A DNA stretch of 64,000 nt. It comes from Dactylorhiza incarnata. Its lineage: Eukaryota > Streptophyta > Magnoliopsida > Asparagales > Orchidaceae. The position numbers and the translations under genes were made by a program. The notes beneath the pieces were generated by a model, which was not told the origin of the DNA, did not search any database, and saw only the letters and a list, made by a program, of their open reading frames with translations. The stretch covers positions 745,501-809,500 of the forward strand of contig JAWHQI010000201.1 in NCBI GenBank assembly GCA_033032865.1, read 5' to 3'. Shown here one piece after another: positions 44,074 through 53,936 of this stretch (its first letter is position 1; every line of letters starts with the position of its first letter).

Positions 44074-44909
44074 TGTTCGATTCAAAAGTGCGCCTCCGAA
44101 GTGAAACGAGGGTTGCGGACTATCAGTTACTATTTAGTTGAAGAATTCAGACCGCTAGCAGCGGTCGAGGCCAGACTTCGCCCGTCGCGGCAAATGCCAC
44201 TCCTGCGACGGGCTTTCCTTTTATTGAAAAGAAGCGGTTACAAATGTGAAAGAGCAGAAGCCGGCCGGTCAGCAGTTCGCGAGACCTGAAACTCGAGACC
44301 GGAGCTCAGACAAGCGAGCTCTTGGATTCGAGTGTGCGTGTCTTGGGAACAGTGCCGCCCCCTATTTATAGGCTTGGGGGCCTGCCCGATCGGGCAGGGA
44401 TAAAATAACCTCCTGCCCGGGTACAGGAGAAACGGGCAGGCGGTGACGGGATACACAAAGAAGAAAAAGAAAGAGGCCGCGCGATCTGACGGCCTGCCTT
44501 CCCGATCTGTCTTGCTTGCGGCTGAGGACGCCGGGACCAAGTCAATAATGCAGACCGCGCGGTTTGGAGATTGAGGTCGCGGTCTGCCCTCTGGTCATGA
44601 CTCAGCCAATCTTCAAGAGGTAACTTGGATAGCCTTCGATCTGGAGCCCCGACCTGTTCTTCGGGGCTGGAACTTCGAGTTTCTATGGGACAACCCGCGC
44701 GGCCTTCTTGCTGAGACCGCGGATGAACTTCTTGCCTTGGCTCTTTGACGATCTTATCTCTTTGGGGGTGATCCTGGAAATGACACCAGGCCGCCCGGCC
44801 TGGCCCTTCTTGAACGGGGAACCGCCGATTCCAGGACCCAGCGGCTTGGCTCAAGAGTCCGAGCGGTCTGATAATGGTTCAAACCGAGAAGCGGTTTTCC
44901 GGGCAAACA
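44074..44909 (-). repeat. TAT1 5' LTR (promoter copy)
   Basis: 836 bp, the same as 31036-31871 except one position I could find. TATA box at 44362-44371 on the minus strand. Confidence 0.95.
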
Positions 44910-44914
44910 GACGC

Positions 44915-45059
44915 GAAATCTCGCACGCTTGACCTAAATCACAAGCTTTAACTAAGCTAAAACTCGAAACACTACCAGACGAGCTGACATAATGCCCTTA
45001 CGCCAAAATTACGTCACAGAGGGTACGTAAAATAATTAACGAAAATCAGGGGCGTTACA
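44915..45059 (-). repeat. TEK3s right end
   Basis: 145 bp remaining after TAT1. It ends with AATCAGGGGCGTTACA, nearly the same as the TEK2 LTR end. Confidence 0.85.
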
Positions 45060-45064
45060 ACCTA

Positions 45065-47810
45065 AAACACCTTCATTAGTAAGATGGGGTGGTGTAGAGG
45101 TGGATATGCCCTAGGACCCTAGTTTTACCCCTTGGGGGCATATAGAGCTTTGTGAAGGACATGTGGTCAAAAGCTATAAAATGGCCTTGAAATTTAGGAG
45201 ATATGTTGATGGGATGTTTATATGCCCTAGGGAATTTGAGAGGATTTTAGGAGAATTTATTCCCCCTAAATTAGGTCATAAACCATTTACAGAAATTTCT
45301 TATAAGAGACATTTACATGCTCAAATAGTCTTGGATAATGATGAACCTTGGTAGTGCCTTTGTAATCATATTATAGACCTCTGGTATGTTTTGTGAAATT
45401 TATTAGATGATTTAACCAGTACTTCATTTACAAGGCACTTATTTTGTCTCAACCTTAAGAAATATAATTAAGGGTCCAAAACACTCTGGAAAAATGTGCA
45501 ACTTGGTGATAGGACATTTCAGAGCACTAGAAAGCTCTGGGAATTTTTATAGAATTTTGGGAAATTGTTATCAGTAGGCTACTTCACAACATGTGCAAAT
45601 TAGGAATTATTTGGATTAATTATTTCAGTAAGTAAATGATTCCCATAAATTGTGAAACTCTGTAATTTAGCTTTTCTGAACATGATAGAGGTTTGGTAAT
45701 TTTCCTATAATTTTGGCACAAGTATTTTTGGTAGTTCCTTCATAAATCTTCAAGTTTGGATAGAAGTTAAATATTAAAAATAGAGGACATTTCCTTACTG
45801 TAAAATTGTGATATTCATTATTTATTGTTATTTTGGCATGATAGATTTATCTTAATTTTATTAGGATCATTTCTTGAGAATACCTTACACTTCATGTTCA
45901 TATTCATACTTGGCAAATGTTGGAGAAATCTAAATAAATGTTAAAATGTTTAGGAAAAATATGAGTCTTTGCATTTAGTCTTATAATGCCATGATAGCCC
46001 TCCAGTAAATATCTTGAGTCAGTTGGATGAATATTTGGAGTACCTCTACTTATAAGCTTCATATAGTTAGTTTGGTCTGCGTATAGTAAAAATGTGAAAC
46101 TTTGGTATTTAGGGGCCTATCAAGTGGAGTGGCATGTAGTTGGTGTACATGGTCAGGTTGAAGAGATTTAAGGTCACCGAAAGGAGTTTAGGAGATAAGA
46201 GTGCTAGGTGGGCTAAGGGTAAGGTAGTGCTTGGGATTGACGAAAGATCGTCTTTCCCCTAGCGTGTCATAAACCACCTAGGGTTAATACAAGTGAAAAC
46301 ATAAGAGGCTTAGGCATATTGGTAGATACCCAAAATATTAAATGTCTTGAGAAAGGGAACTTTGGGGTGTCATTCCAGTATAGCTCCTACTACCGTAGCG
46401 AGCCCCTAACAGGGTAATCCTCGGGAAGTCCAAGACTAATCATAAATCGTAGGAGCAAGATGTTATGCAAGATTAACTAAGTAATATACTCACTCACACT
46501 CCATCGTCACGGGTGCTTAGTCGTTTTGTTCTTACGAGCGGTAGGCTCGATGGTTGTAGCAGTAGACTAATTAGTCTGGTGAGCTTATGGCTCAGTAGTG
46601 GCTGTTGTGCCGGGAGGATTAGCCGGTGAGCTTACGGCTCGGAGATAGATGGTAAACATGTTTGCATGTGCATGAAGGTGGTGGGTCTTTCGTATTGGAC
46701 GGTCGTTCACACCGACGTCAATACGTTGACTCAACAAGTGTGGAATTTGCACTTAGCCATAAAAGTCTGGTGGTCCATCCAGTAAGAGTACGGAGATGCT
46801 CCGCGGTTTTGCGTTGAGGCGTACGATAGGTCTATGTTAGGTAGTTAAAATACCAACCTAGAGGTGGGCGAGGCCCAACCCACCGCTTCCGGTTGCCACT
46901 GAGGGAGTATCCTGGGAGTCTTGCTAGCTCCAAAAAGGGGGAACTAAAGGTCTGTGCGCATAGAGTCGTAGTGTGTGAGTTGCACTTGTGTGAACATAAC
47001 ATTTAACAACATACCTTGCATGACATAGCATAAATATTGCATTTCAACCCCTACCCCTATCGTATAAGTCGGTTATGGGACTTCTTATACGATAGGCCTT
47101 GCTAAACGACCCCTTGGTCTATAGGTTTGTGTGGCATTCCAATAAATCAATGGTTAATTTTATATTATATACTTGTCTTTACTTACTGTTCTTTACTTAT
47201 TCTTTTCCTGCTTTTACTATGCTCTTTTCCTGCTTCTTTAATTTTATATGTATACATGTGTAGTGTAGAAATTCCATGTACCCCTATCATCTGCTATTGT
47301 TATACCCCTTGTTTTCCTCCGCTTCATCCTTCCCGCTCGGTGCCAAGGAGTCACCGGGAGAGGGTGGGGGATTGGCTTAGTCTTTTTGACTAACAGTCGG
47401 TGGACCATTTCATTTTAGGGGTGACGCAGCAACATCAGAGGCCGGTGCAGATGGAGGGGGGCCAGTCTAGTACAGGAACACAAGTTTCAGGATCAGTGAG
47501 TGATTAGTGGTTAGCTTCCGCGAGTGACCTTGTAGTGAGGATATGATGTACAGAGCATTAGTCCTTTATTATTGTTATCTTTTTATTTCAGTTACTCTCT
47601 GTGGACATTTACCATTTATTGTTTTATATATTTCCTGTGATGTGGACTTGAGTTTTTCTATATGTTCAAATATACTTTTCTTCTTCTACGATCGATATGG
47701 CCGACAGGATCGGCGTTTTGTAGTGGTGACCTTCCCGAGTGAGGGTGCCACCGCAAAGCGGCGGTTCTGGGCATAAGACCCGAGTTCTTGAAAGAAAAAA
47801 ATGGGGTCTT
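45065..47810 (+). repeat. T1 3' LTR, second part
   Basis: No genes. AT-rich to about 46120. After that come regions with short hairpins, including AGACTAATTAGTCT at about 46565-46580 and paired GTGAGC/GGCTC motifs. The last 446 bp (47365-47810) match the T1 5' LTR tail. The final bases (TCTTACA in the 5' copy) are replaced by a T run where the fold-back element begins. Confidence 0.7.
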
Positions 47811-47814
47811 TTTT

Positions 47815-48057
47815 TGTAATGCCCCAGCCCTCCCCCTTAGGGGCCACGTAGGCACGCTACCGGGCCTCAACAATGCGCTCAGTTGCTGATGAGGAGTGGT
47901 TTCAAAACTCCTTATCTAGGAAGTTGTGGGTTCAAGACCCGGCCTCAACATTGCGTCGTTGCTGAGAAATAGTGGCGCGGAGAGGCTTTCGGGTGCTTGG
48001 GCTGCATCCCGGTAGTGTGCCTACGTGGCCCCTAAGGGGGAGGGCTGGGGCATTACA
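47815..48057. mobile_element. 243-bp fold-back element with tRNA-like centre
   Basis: Arms 47815-47864 and 48008-48057 are complementary over 50 bp with one mismatch (TGTAATGCCCCAGCCC at each end, inward). The centre holds GCTCAGTTG (A-box-like) and GGTTCAAGACCC (B-box) at 47929-47940, and a hairpin AGGAGT/ACTCCT, so it looks tRNA-derived. A 28-bp direct repeat (GGCCTCAACAATGCG) flanks the tRNA-like part. No clear target duplication (T run versus AATAA). It could be a rearranged SINE or a small inverted-repeat element. Confidence 0.65.
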
Positions 48058-48088
48058 AATAAATTACAATCTTGGTGAAAGGACTTTT

Positions 48089-48382
48089 TGTAATGGTCTC
48101 CCCAGCATACAGCTCGCAAGGACGACCGCCGACACCCCCAGCATCCAGCTCCAAAGGGTTCAGCCACAACCGGATGGTCTGCAGACCATGCACCCCAACC
48201 TCGCTCTGACCCACCACAGGGCATAGTGGGTTGTTGGAGACCGCAGTCCCCATTTGATGAGAATTGAGCCAGTTAAGTGGCAGCGCGTGGACTTCCCAGG
48301 AGGTCACCCATCCCAGAATTGCTCCAGCCCGAGCACGCTTAAATATGGAGTACTTTCACTTCTCATCGCCAATTGAGCTGCA
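48089..48382 (-). mobile_element. Cassandra-type TRIM LTR unit 1 (5S rRNA-bearing)
   Basis: 294 bp; minus strand TGCAGCTCAATTGG to GACCATTACA. About 48268-48345 is complementary to plant 5S rRNA, including the internal promoter boxes (reverse of GGATGGGTGACCTCCTGGGAAGTCC-like wording and AAGCGTGCTCGGGC). Cassandra TRIMs are known for 5S sequence in their LTRs. Confidence 0.85.
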
Positions 48383-48395
48383 TGATAGGACTTTT

Positions 48396-48681
48396 TGTAA
48401 CAGTCTCCCCAACATACAACTCGTAAGGACAACCGTCGGCACCCCCAGCTGCAAGGGTTCAGCCTCACCAAATGGGTTGCAACCCATGAACCCCAACCCC
48501 TCTTTGTCCCACCACATGGCACAGTGGGTTGTTGGAGGCCTCAATCCCCCTTTCCATGAGGAATGGTTCAGTTAAGCGGCAGCGTAGGGACTTCCCAGGA
48601 GGTCACCCATCCCGTGACTACTCCAGCCCGAGCATGCTTAACTATTAAGTTCTTCCACTCCTCATCACCAATTGAGTTGCA
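48396..48681 (-). mobile_element. Cassandra-type TRIM LTR unit 2
   Basis: 286 bp, the same orientation as unit 1, separated by 13 bp (TGATAGGACTTTT). Both units are preceded by GGACTTTT on the left. 5S-like section at about 48585-48650. Confidence 0.85.
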
Positions 48682-48970
48682 GGTCAATTGGTGATGAGTT
48701 GTGGAAGAACTTAATAGTTATGCGTGCTCGGGCTGGAGTAGTCAGTGGATGGGTGACCTCCTGGCAAGTCCCTGCGATGCCGCTTAATTGAACCATTCCT
48801 CATGAAAAGGGGTGATGCGGCCTCCAACAACCCACTGTGCCCTGTGGTGGGACAGAGAGGGGTTGGGGTGCATGAGCTGCAGCCCATTTGGTGAGGCTGA
48901 ACCCTTACAGCTAGATGTTGGGGGTGACGGCGATCGTCCTTGCGAGTTGTATGCTGGGGAGACCGTTACA
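48678..48970 (+). mobile_element. Cassandra-type TRIM LTR unit 3, inverted
   Basis: 293 bp in + orientation, head-to-head with unit 2 and sharing TGCA at 48678-48681. It ends GGGGAGACCGTTACA. 5S-like section at 48710-48785 with the GGATGGGTGACCTCCTGG box. Confidence 0.85.
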
Positions 48971-49202
48971 GTAGATGTACCCAGGTTGATTGGGGAACTA
49001 CTATAAATCCTTGTGTCTTCTGTGTTTGTGTGATTTTCTGTAATGTGTTGTGTGATCTTTTTGTGTTTTGTTTTTATAACTCACTCTGTTATACACATAT
49101 AAATATCACTATTTTAACTCTGCTATAAAAATAAGTGAAAAACCTTTTAATACTCTATTCCCCCCACCACTTCTAGAGTAACTTTAAGATCTAACCTCCC
49201 TT
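48971..49202 (+). repeat. Ty1/copia LTR 3' fragment
   Basis: Wording matches the COP2 LTR tail at 61786-61905: GTACCCA, TTGGGGAAC, then CTATAAATCCTTGTGTCT and later TATTCCCCCC. It is truncated on both sides. No gene. Confidence 0.65.
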
Positions 49203-49243
49203 TCCTTTGATATCAGAGATTACTTTCAACTGATATCAAAGGA
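49203..49243. repeat. 14-bp inverted repeat at a junction
   Basis: TCCTTTGATATCAG at 49203-49216 and its perfect complement at 49230-49243. The core TGATATCAGAG resembles a Met-tRNA primer site. It marks the join between the copia LTR scrap and the Tat scrap. Confidence 0.75.
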
Positions 49244-50090
49244 CTTTCACAAATCTGTTTTGTGAATATCACAAGGAAGGAAGGCATCTGACGGAGAATT
49301 ATCGAGCCCACTGCTCATTAATTGAAAGACTCTTAGGAGAGGGGAAGCTCCAAAATTTGATCCAAAAAGAGGAGTCTACCAAGCCATCTACTTCCAGAGG
49401 GAACGAGGTGGTGGACGTTAGCTGGGAGTGTGCTGACGTGAAAAATGTCAACTGTTATGGCGACATTCATCCTTAACAGAATGCATTGATGTAAATGGTG
49501 AGGGTCCCCTCGGTCATATCTATTGCATCCATGGAGGAGCTGGACCCGATTCTTCTCAGAAGTCATGTGTTGCAAGAGTCTTCCGACAGGAAGTAGCAAC
49601 CACGTCCACTTTTGCTCCAGATAGGACGGTTGTTACTTTTGGCAGAGATGACCTCCCTCCAATTGCAAATCCATTTGACGACGTCGTGGTAATAAAGGTT
49701 ATAATTGAAAATTACACGGTGCATAAAATATTGGTTGATACAGGCAGTTCTGTCAACCTTCTCTTTCGCCCAACCTTCGAAGCTCTAAAAACAGGAAAGC
49801 CTCCGCTTTCTACTAAAGGGCCTCCCTATGGCTTTTTAGGAGAGAAAAAAGAAGCATAAGGATGCATCAAGCTCCTCGTATCGCTGGGAGGAATAACGAA
49901 ACTAATCAATTTTGTGATCGTAAATGCCCCCAGCAGTTACTGTGCCATCTTAGGAAGGCCCATCTTGAATGCATATCAGGTAGTGGTGTCTACTTTCCAC
50001 CTCGCTCTCAAGTTTGTTGAAGAAGGGAGGCAATACAGGATCCGAAGTGATCCCAAGGTGGCAAGGGAATGTTACGTGAGAATGGTCAAT
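49244..50090 (+). pseudogene. Tat-lineage gag-protease fragment
   Basis: Homologous to TAT1 gag-pol from its CHHC knuckle (CEYHKEGRHLTENY, 49261 onward; the last Cys is Tyr) through protease (VHKILVDTGSSVNLL, about 49718-49762) to RSDPKVARECYVRMVN. It differs from TAT1 at many residues, so it is a separate, older copy, on the + strand. Lesions: frameshift near 49472-49480 and TAA at about 49855-49860. RT onward is missing. Confidence 0.88.
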
Positions 50091-50653
50091 ATGTGTAAAA
50101 CCCACTCGCCCCCCACCTCCAGGAACACGAGACACGGCTGAGGGGAGTCCTATGCCCAGGACAGCCGCTGTGCAGAAGTGACGCCTATATCATCATGCCA
50201 ACCCATCAATAATAGAAAAACAATAGAAGTCATAGATTCACATATAAGTAAAGGTGTCACCATTATAGAAAAGACATGTTGCTCCGAGAGCTCCTGCAAA
50301 TATCAGAGTATCAAAGAAAATACCCCAGGGGCTACATCTCAAAACTATCACTCACATTTGTCACTGACCGTAACGACGGTATCGTAGTCTCTGACCCTGT
50401 CGTCCTGACCTGACTATCCACCTCCACCGTCGTGCGCTGCTGCTCCTGGGTGTGCTCCTAAAAAGAGGGGTGCAAAAACTGTTAGTCATAAAGACTAAGT
50501 GGCTTCACATCCTCTTCCTCGGCAACTCCAAGGCACCGGCGGAAGGGAATGAAGAGAAGCTGCAATATAAACAGTAGTGGCAAAATCAGGTGGCAATGAA
50601 AGATGTAACCTCAGCATTATATCATAAGTATAAAATGTATAACTAACAAGTAG
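50091..50653. other. Unassigned sequence left of ATH2
   Basis: Starts TGTGTAAAACCCACTCGCC right where the Tat fragment stops, suggesting an LTR or element border. No gene. It presumably continues after ATH2 at 58991. I cannot assign a family. Confidence 0.4.
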
Positions 50654-50658
50654 AATGG

Positions 50659-52174
50659 TGATGCGGTTTCGGCAAGTGCACCAGTCGCTGTCAAGTAATA
50701 ATGGAAATAGCTTCCCCGAATGTCAAACTCTTGAGGAATGCAGGTTGTGATGAAGTGATTCATGTCGTGAAATGATTGTTACAATGAGCGAAATAAGTAA
50801 AACAAGGGGGCTTTGGTTGATTGGTCTAAACTAACAAATAAGAAAATAAAGATGCGGGTCGAAGCCACCACTTCGATTGGCGAGATGAATGCATCGGCCG
50901 CTATGCGGGCTTCGTTAGGCGAGTGGACGGAAATCAAGTATGGAATGTGAGGGTCGCAAACACCTATTCGCTAATCCTCGTTATCCTTTGCTAACGTGAG
51001 TCTCAAGTTTGTGAATGGAGTGGATGCGGGTGAGTGTTGATGAAGCGCAACATAACACAATATCCAAGGTTAAGAAAAACAAGAAGCACTTTTATTCATA
51101 GACAAATGAGAGTAATCATGTTCATTGCAAACTAATACATCCACAAAAGGGAAAGGGGGAGAATAAACCAATAGAGAATACTAGGCGTCGATCTCTGTTG
51201 GAATAGTGGGTTGTCAAACCACTTCCAGGCTCGTTCGATGGATGCTTCCGGGACCAAGAGACTGTCACTATCTCCGATCTTGCTCCGTCATCTTCGTTCG
51301 TCAGGTTTTCTTCTTCTTCTTCTTCAAAACCGAGGTTGCACAACTTAGCAATGGTGTTGTTGACGGCCGGGAATGATCCCACACTCTTGGAATCCGCTAG
51401 GGTTTCACCGGAGAATGGCTCCCGGATGAAGGAGATGAGTGGAGATGGAGGAGGAGCAAAAACGGTGCTGGGCGGAGCTTAAAATTGCAGAATGGAAGTC
51501 CGTTCTCCGCATATCCAAGCCGGCAGAATTACTTGCTTATAAACAAAAATAGCAGAAATTATGCCACACACGGTCGAACGTACGACCGTGTGTAGACCGT
51601 GCAATATTTACGAAGAAGCAGTGCCTTGAGGAAGAAGCAGCAGCGCCCGTGCATTTTACCCACGCACGGTTGAAGCCGCCCGTGCGTAAAAACGCACGAC
51701 CAATTCCAGATGTCCGAAAAACTAGGCTTACCAGGCGATCGTACATTTTCTTTGCGCATGGACAACTGCCTGTGCGTAAAAATGCACGATCAACGACAGA
51801 ACATCCTTTTCTACCCCAGATGAGGGCGCATGACCGCAGCCGTCCGTGCATCACGGAAAATGCACAACCGTACGATATATGCAGACATGAAAAATGGGTA
51901 AAATAGGATGATCCATCCACCTGCATAAACATCAACATAGTTGGGAATACCCTTCCAGCTCAATATAAATACAAAATAAAAGATTAGGGAGCACCATGTG
52001 CTTACCCCCAATAACAAGAATCACAAAATCAAACCAAAACGGGCCTAAATAGTGCACATAGCGCAGAAGTGATTATAAGAGAAATATAAGCAATAATAGC
52101 TCGAATAGGATGTGCACAAGAGTGAAAACTAGCCCGGATGAGTCCATAAAAGTGTATATAAATCGGACTCATCA
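50659..52174 (-). repeat. ATH2 3' LTR
   Basis: 1516 bp, matching 57473-58985 with many scattered changes, so insertion is not recent. U3 (51570-51860) has repeated CGCACGACCGTG and CCGTGCGT motifs in both orientations. The minus-strand TATA-like TTTATAAG is at 51536-51543. Confidence 0.9.
51570..51870 (-). repeat. GTGCGT inverted motif cluster in ATH2 U3
   Basis: Many GCACGACC, CCCGTGC and GTGCGTAAAAA half sites that can pair with each other. The same cluster is at about 58380-58680 in the other LTR. Confidence 0.7.
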
Positions 52175-53936
52175 CACCCCCAGACTTACCTTTTTGCGCG
52201 TCCCGAGCAAACAAATTGCAAAGAAAGAGTAAGATGCGAAGTATCATACTCATGCAAATAGAAATTCAGTAAAATAAAATTCTAACTATAATAACTAATT
52301 TACAATAGTATAAATGCGTAAGTAGAAATTTAAGTTTACTCATAAGGTGAATCATGGTGAATTTTGTAGTCATGCACCAGTGTGAAAGTAAACAAGCCAC
52401 TAAGGAGGGGGTTGCCAAAGACCGGAATTCTGGGGTAACTCCACTGAAATCCATCAACGTCGTGAGCCATAAGCTTGCCCGGTCACACTCTCTCCACGGT
52501 GCTAGCAAACTCATAAGGTGAATCAGTATGGCTTTCTGGTTTTTACGAGGCTTAGGTTACAGAATGATATACAAAGATAAACTTGAAGGCTACGCAACCC
52601 AAATGAGCAACAACAATTTGCTTACCCGGAACAAGCCCACAACAGCGCTAGTGTGACACACCCCCAGACTTAGCTTGAAAACTGGGTGTGCACACAACCT
52701 ACTCCAACTGATTTTCTCAATTACGGACAAGGGAAATTCTTTTCATTTCTATTCCTTCCTCAGACTTTTCTTTTCATTTTCTTTCTGCTTTCTTTTTATT
52801 TGAATCCCCCATTTGGTTCACCAATATATTCAGCATAATAATTTCTCATCATCACGAAATTTACACACATCACACCCAACGATAATTATACTCTTGGTTA
52901 GCTCAAACACTTGGTTGCGGAAGTGGGATAAGCTTCAGGCTTTGGTGATTGACGGAAGAGCTGAAACAAAAGATGAGTAGGCACAAATTGGCTTGCAAAG
53001 GTAAGAGCATAGGTCATGGAAATCAAAGCTCAATCTAGCCGACTAGATGGCCTATGTCACGCTCAACTTATTGAGTCGCTCTCACCCATGCTTCAAGAGT
53101 AGCTTGGGGCAAGTTCTTAGCCCACGAGAAAGATAAACCTTCCTTCCGACTCGAGCAACGCATAACTAGCGCTCGCTTACACACAACACCATGCTTCTGT
53201 AAATTTTAGTCACATTCACCAAATGAGTAAAGTAAATCAAAAGTTACGCAAAAACAGTAATTGTAAATTAAAAGCATAGAGATAATCTAATTTTACTCAA
53301 ATTTTATGGGAGCATGCGGATGAGACTAGAGCACTACAAGAGTCAACATCGCACTCTGATTTGCAATTCCTAAGCCAACATCCTATTTCACATTCCAAAC
53401 TAAGATAGCGTGTACGGAAGCACACAAACAAGTGAGTGTGCGCTTGTGCGGGTGAATTGGTGTATGTTATAATATGACATAAATGAAAATATACTTATGG
53501 CAAGATAAAATGTGTACACGTGTAGTGAACACTCGGTACACTCCCCCCCTCCCAAATTTGAATTAGACAATCATAAGAATTTTGACAATGAAAATAAGAA
53601 AACGATAAGGAAGAGGGTACCTATGCTCAGATACGAGCATACCAGAAGATTAGCGTTAATACTTGAAAATCACCAGGTTCGCCGCCCAAAAAAATCACTC
53701 CTCCTACGAATAAATCACACCAGAGACAAAAATAGAAAGAAAATAGAAGCATAAATAGATTAGCAAAAAAAATGGGATACGAAGGGTCCCCCATTGGGTT
53801 GTCTCCCAAGAGCCCTTTTGTTTAATGTCCTTAAGGTGGACCAAATACCTGTATGAAAGCAGTTTATAGAGTTCAAGATATTAAAAACAAGCTCACCAAC
53901 ACACATTCACAGTTCAAGAAAAAAAAAAAATAAAGC
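52175..53936 (-). other. ATH2 region without pol
   Basis: About 1.8 kb between the gag-protease frame and the 3' LTR, where autonomous Athila elements have RT, RNase H and integrase. No such motif is found in any frame. It holds the terminal purine tract (52175-52200) and a second copy of the CTAAGTCTGGGGGTGTG signature at about 52660-52678. Confidence 0.7.

Larger units (their letters stand above)
31036..44909 (-). mobile_element. TAT1: intact Tat-lineage Ty3/gypsy element with antisense genes
   Basis: 13.9 kb, LTRs at 31036-31871 and 44074-44909, target duplication GACGC at 31031-31035 and 44910-44914. Reading along, I found one difference between the LTRs (31856 region A versus G). Gag-pol on the minus strand is one open frame with an extra RNase H domain after the ordinary one, the mark of the Tat lineage. 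Between gag-pol and the 3' LTR are about 6.5 kb with two spliced genes on the opposite strand and repeat-rich spacer. All visible parts are intact, so it may be mobile now or was very recently. Confidence 0.95.
28359..45059 (-). mobile_element. TEK3s: solo LTR of a Tekay-type element, split by TAT1
   Basis: The plus strand starts TGTCACAACCCGCATTTTC, as in the TEK2 LTR, and ends GGGGCGTTACA at 45059, also as in TEK2. After removing TAT1 (31036-44909 plus the GACGC copy) it is about 2.8 kb with no internal genes, that is, a solo LTR left by recombination. Flanks are ACCTG (28354-28358) and ACCTA (45060-45064), a duplication with one change. The minus-strand TATA box lies at 30792-30803. Confidence 0.85.
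22686..47810 (+). mobile_element. T1: decayed Tekay-type Ty3 element, outermost layer
   Basis: The 5' LTR tail (22686-23146) ends TCTTACA and is followed by the primer-site-like TGGTATCAAAGC. The interior is 23147-25790, and the 3' LTR restarts after a degraded GAGGACAAAATT block at about 25791. The LTR tail recurs at 47365-47810. The 3' LTR is split by TEK3s (with TAT1 inside). Joining 25791-28358 and 45065-47810 gives about 5.3 kb, long for an LTR. The join rests on the ACCTG/ACCTA duplication and on LTR-tail homology. The + orientation follows from the primer site and integrase remnant. Confidence 0.75.

Noticed and set aside
47867..47943. Functional tRNA gene
   Set aside because: Boxes A and B are recognisable but the acceptor stem and D arm do not form a full cloverleaf.
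48568..48785. Functional 5S rRNA genes
   Set aside because: Only the internal-promoter part of 5S is present, with mismatches, inside TRIM LTR units; full 120-nt genes are not there.
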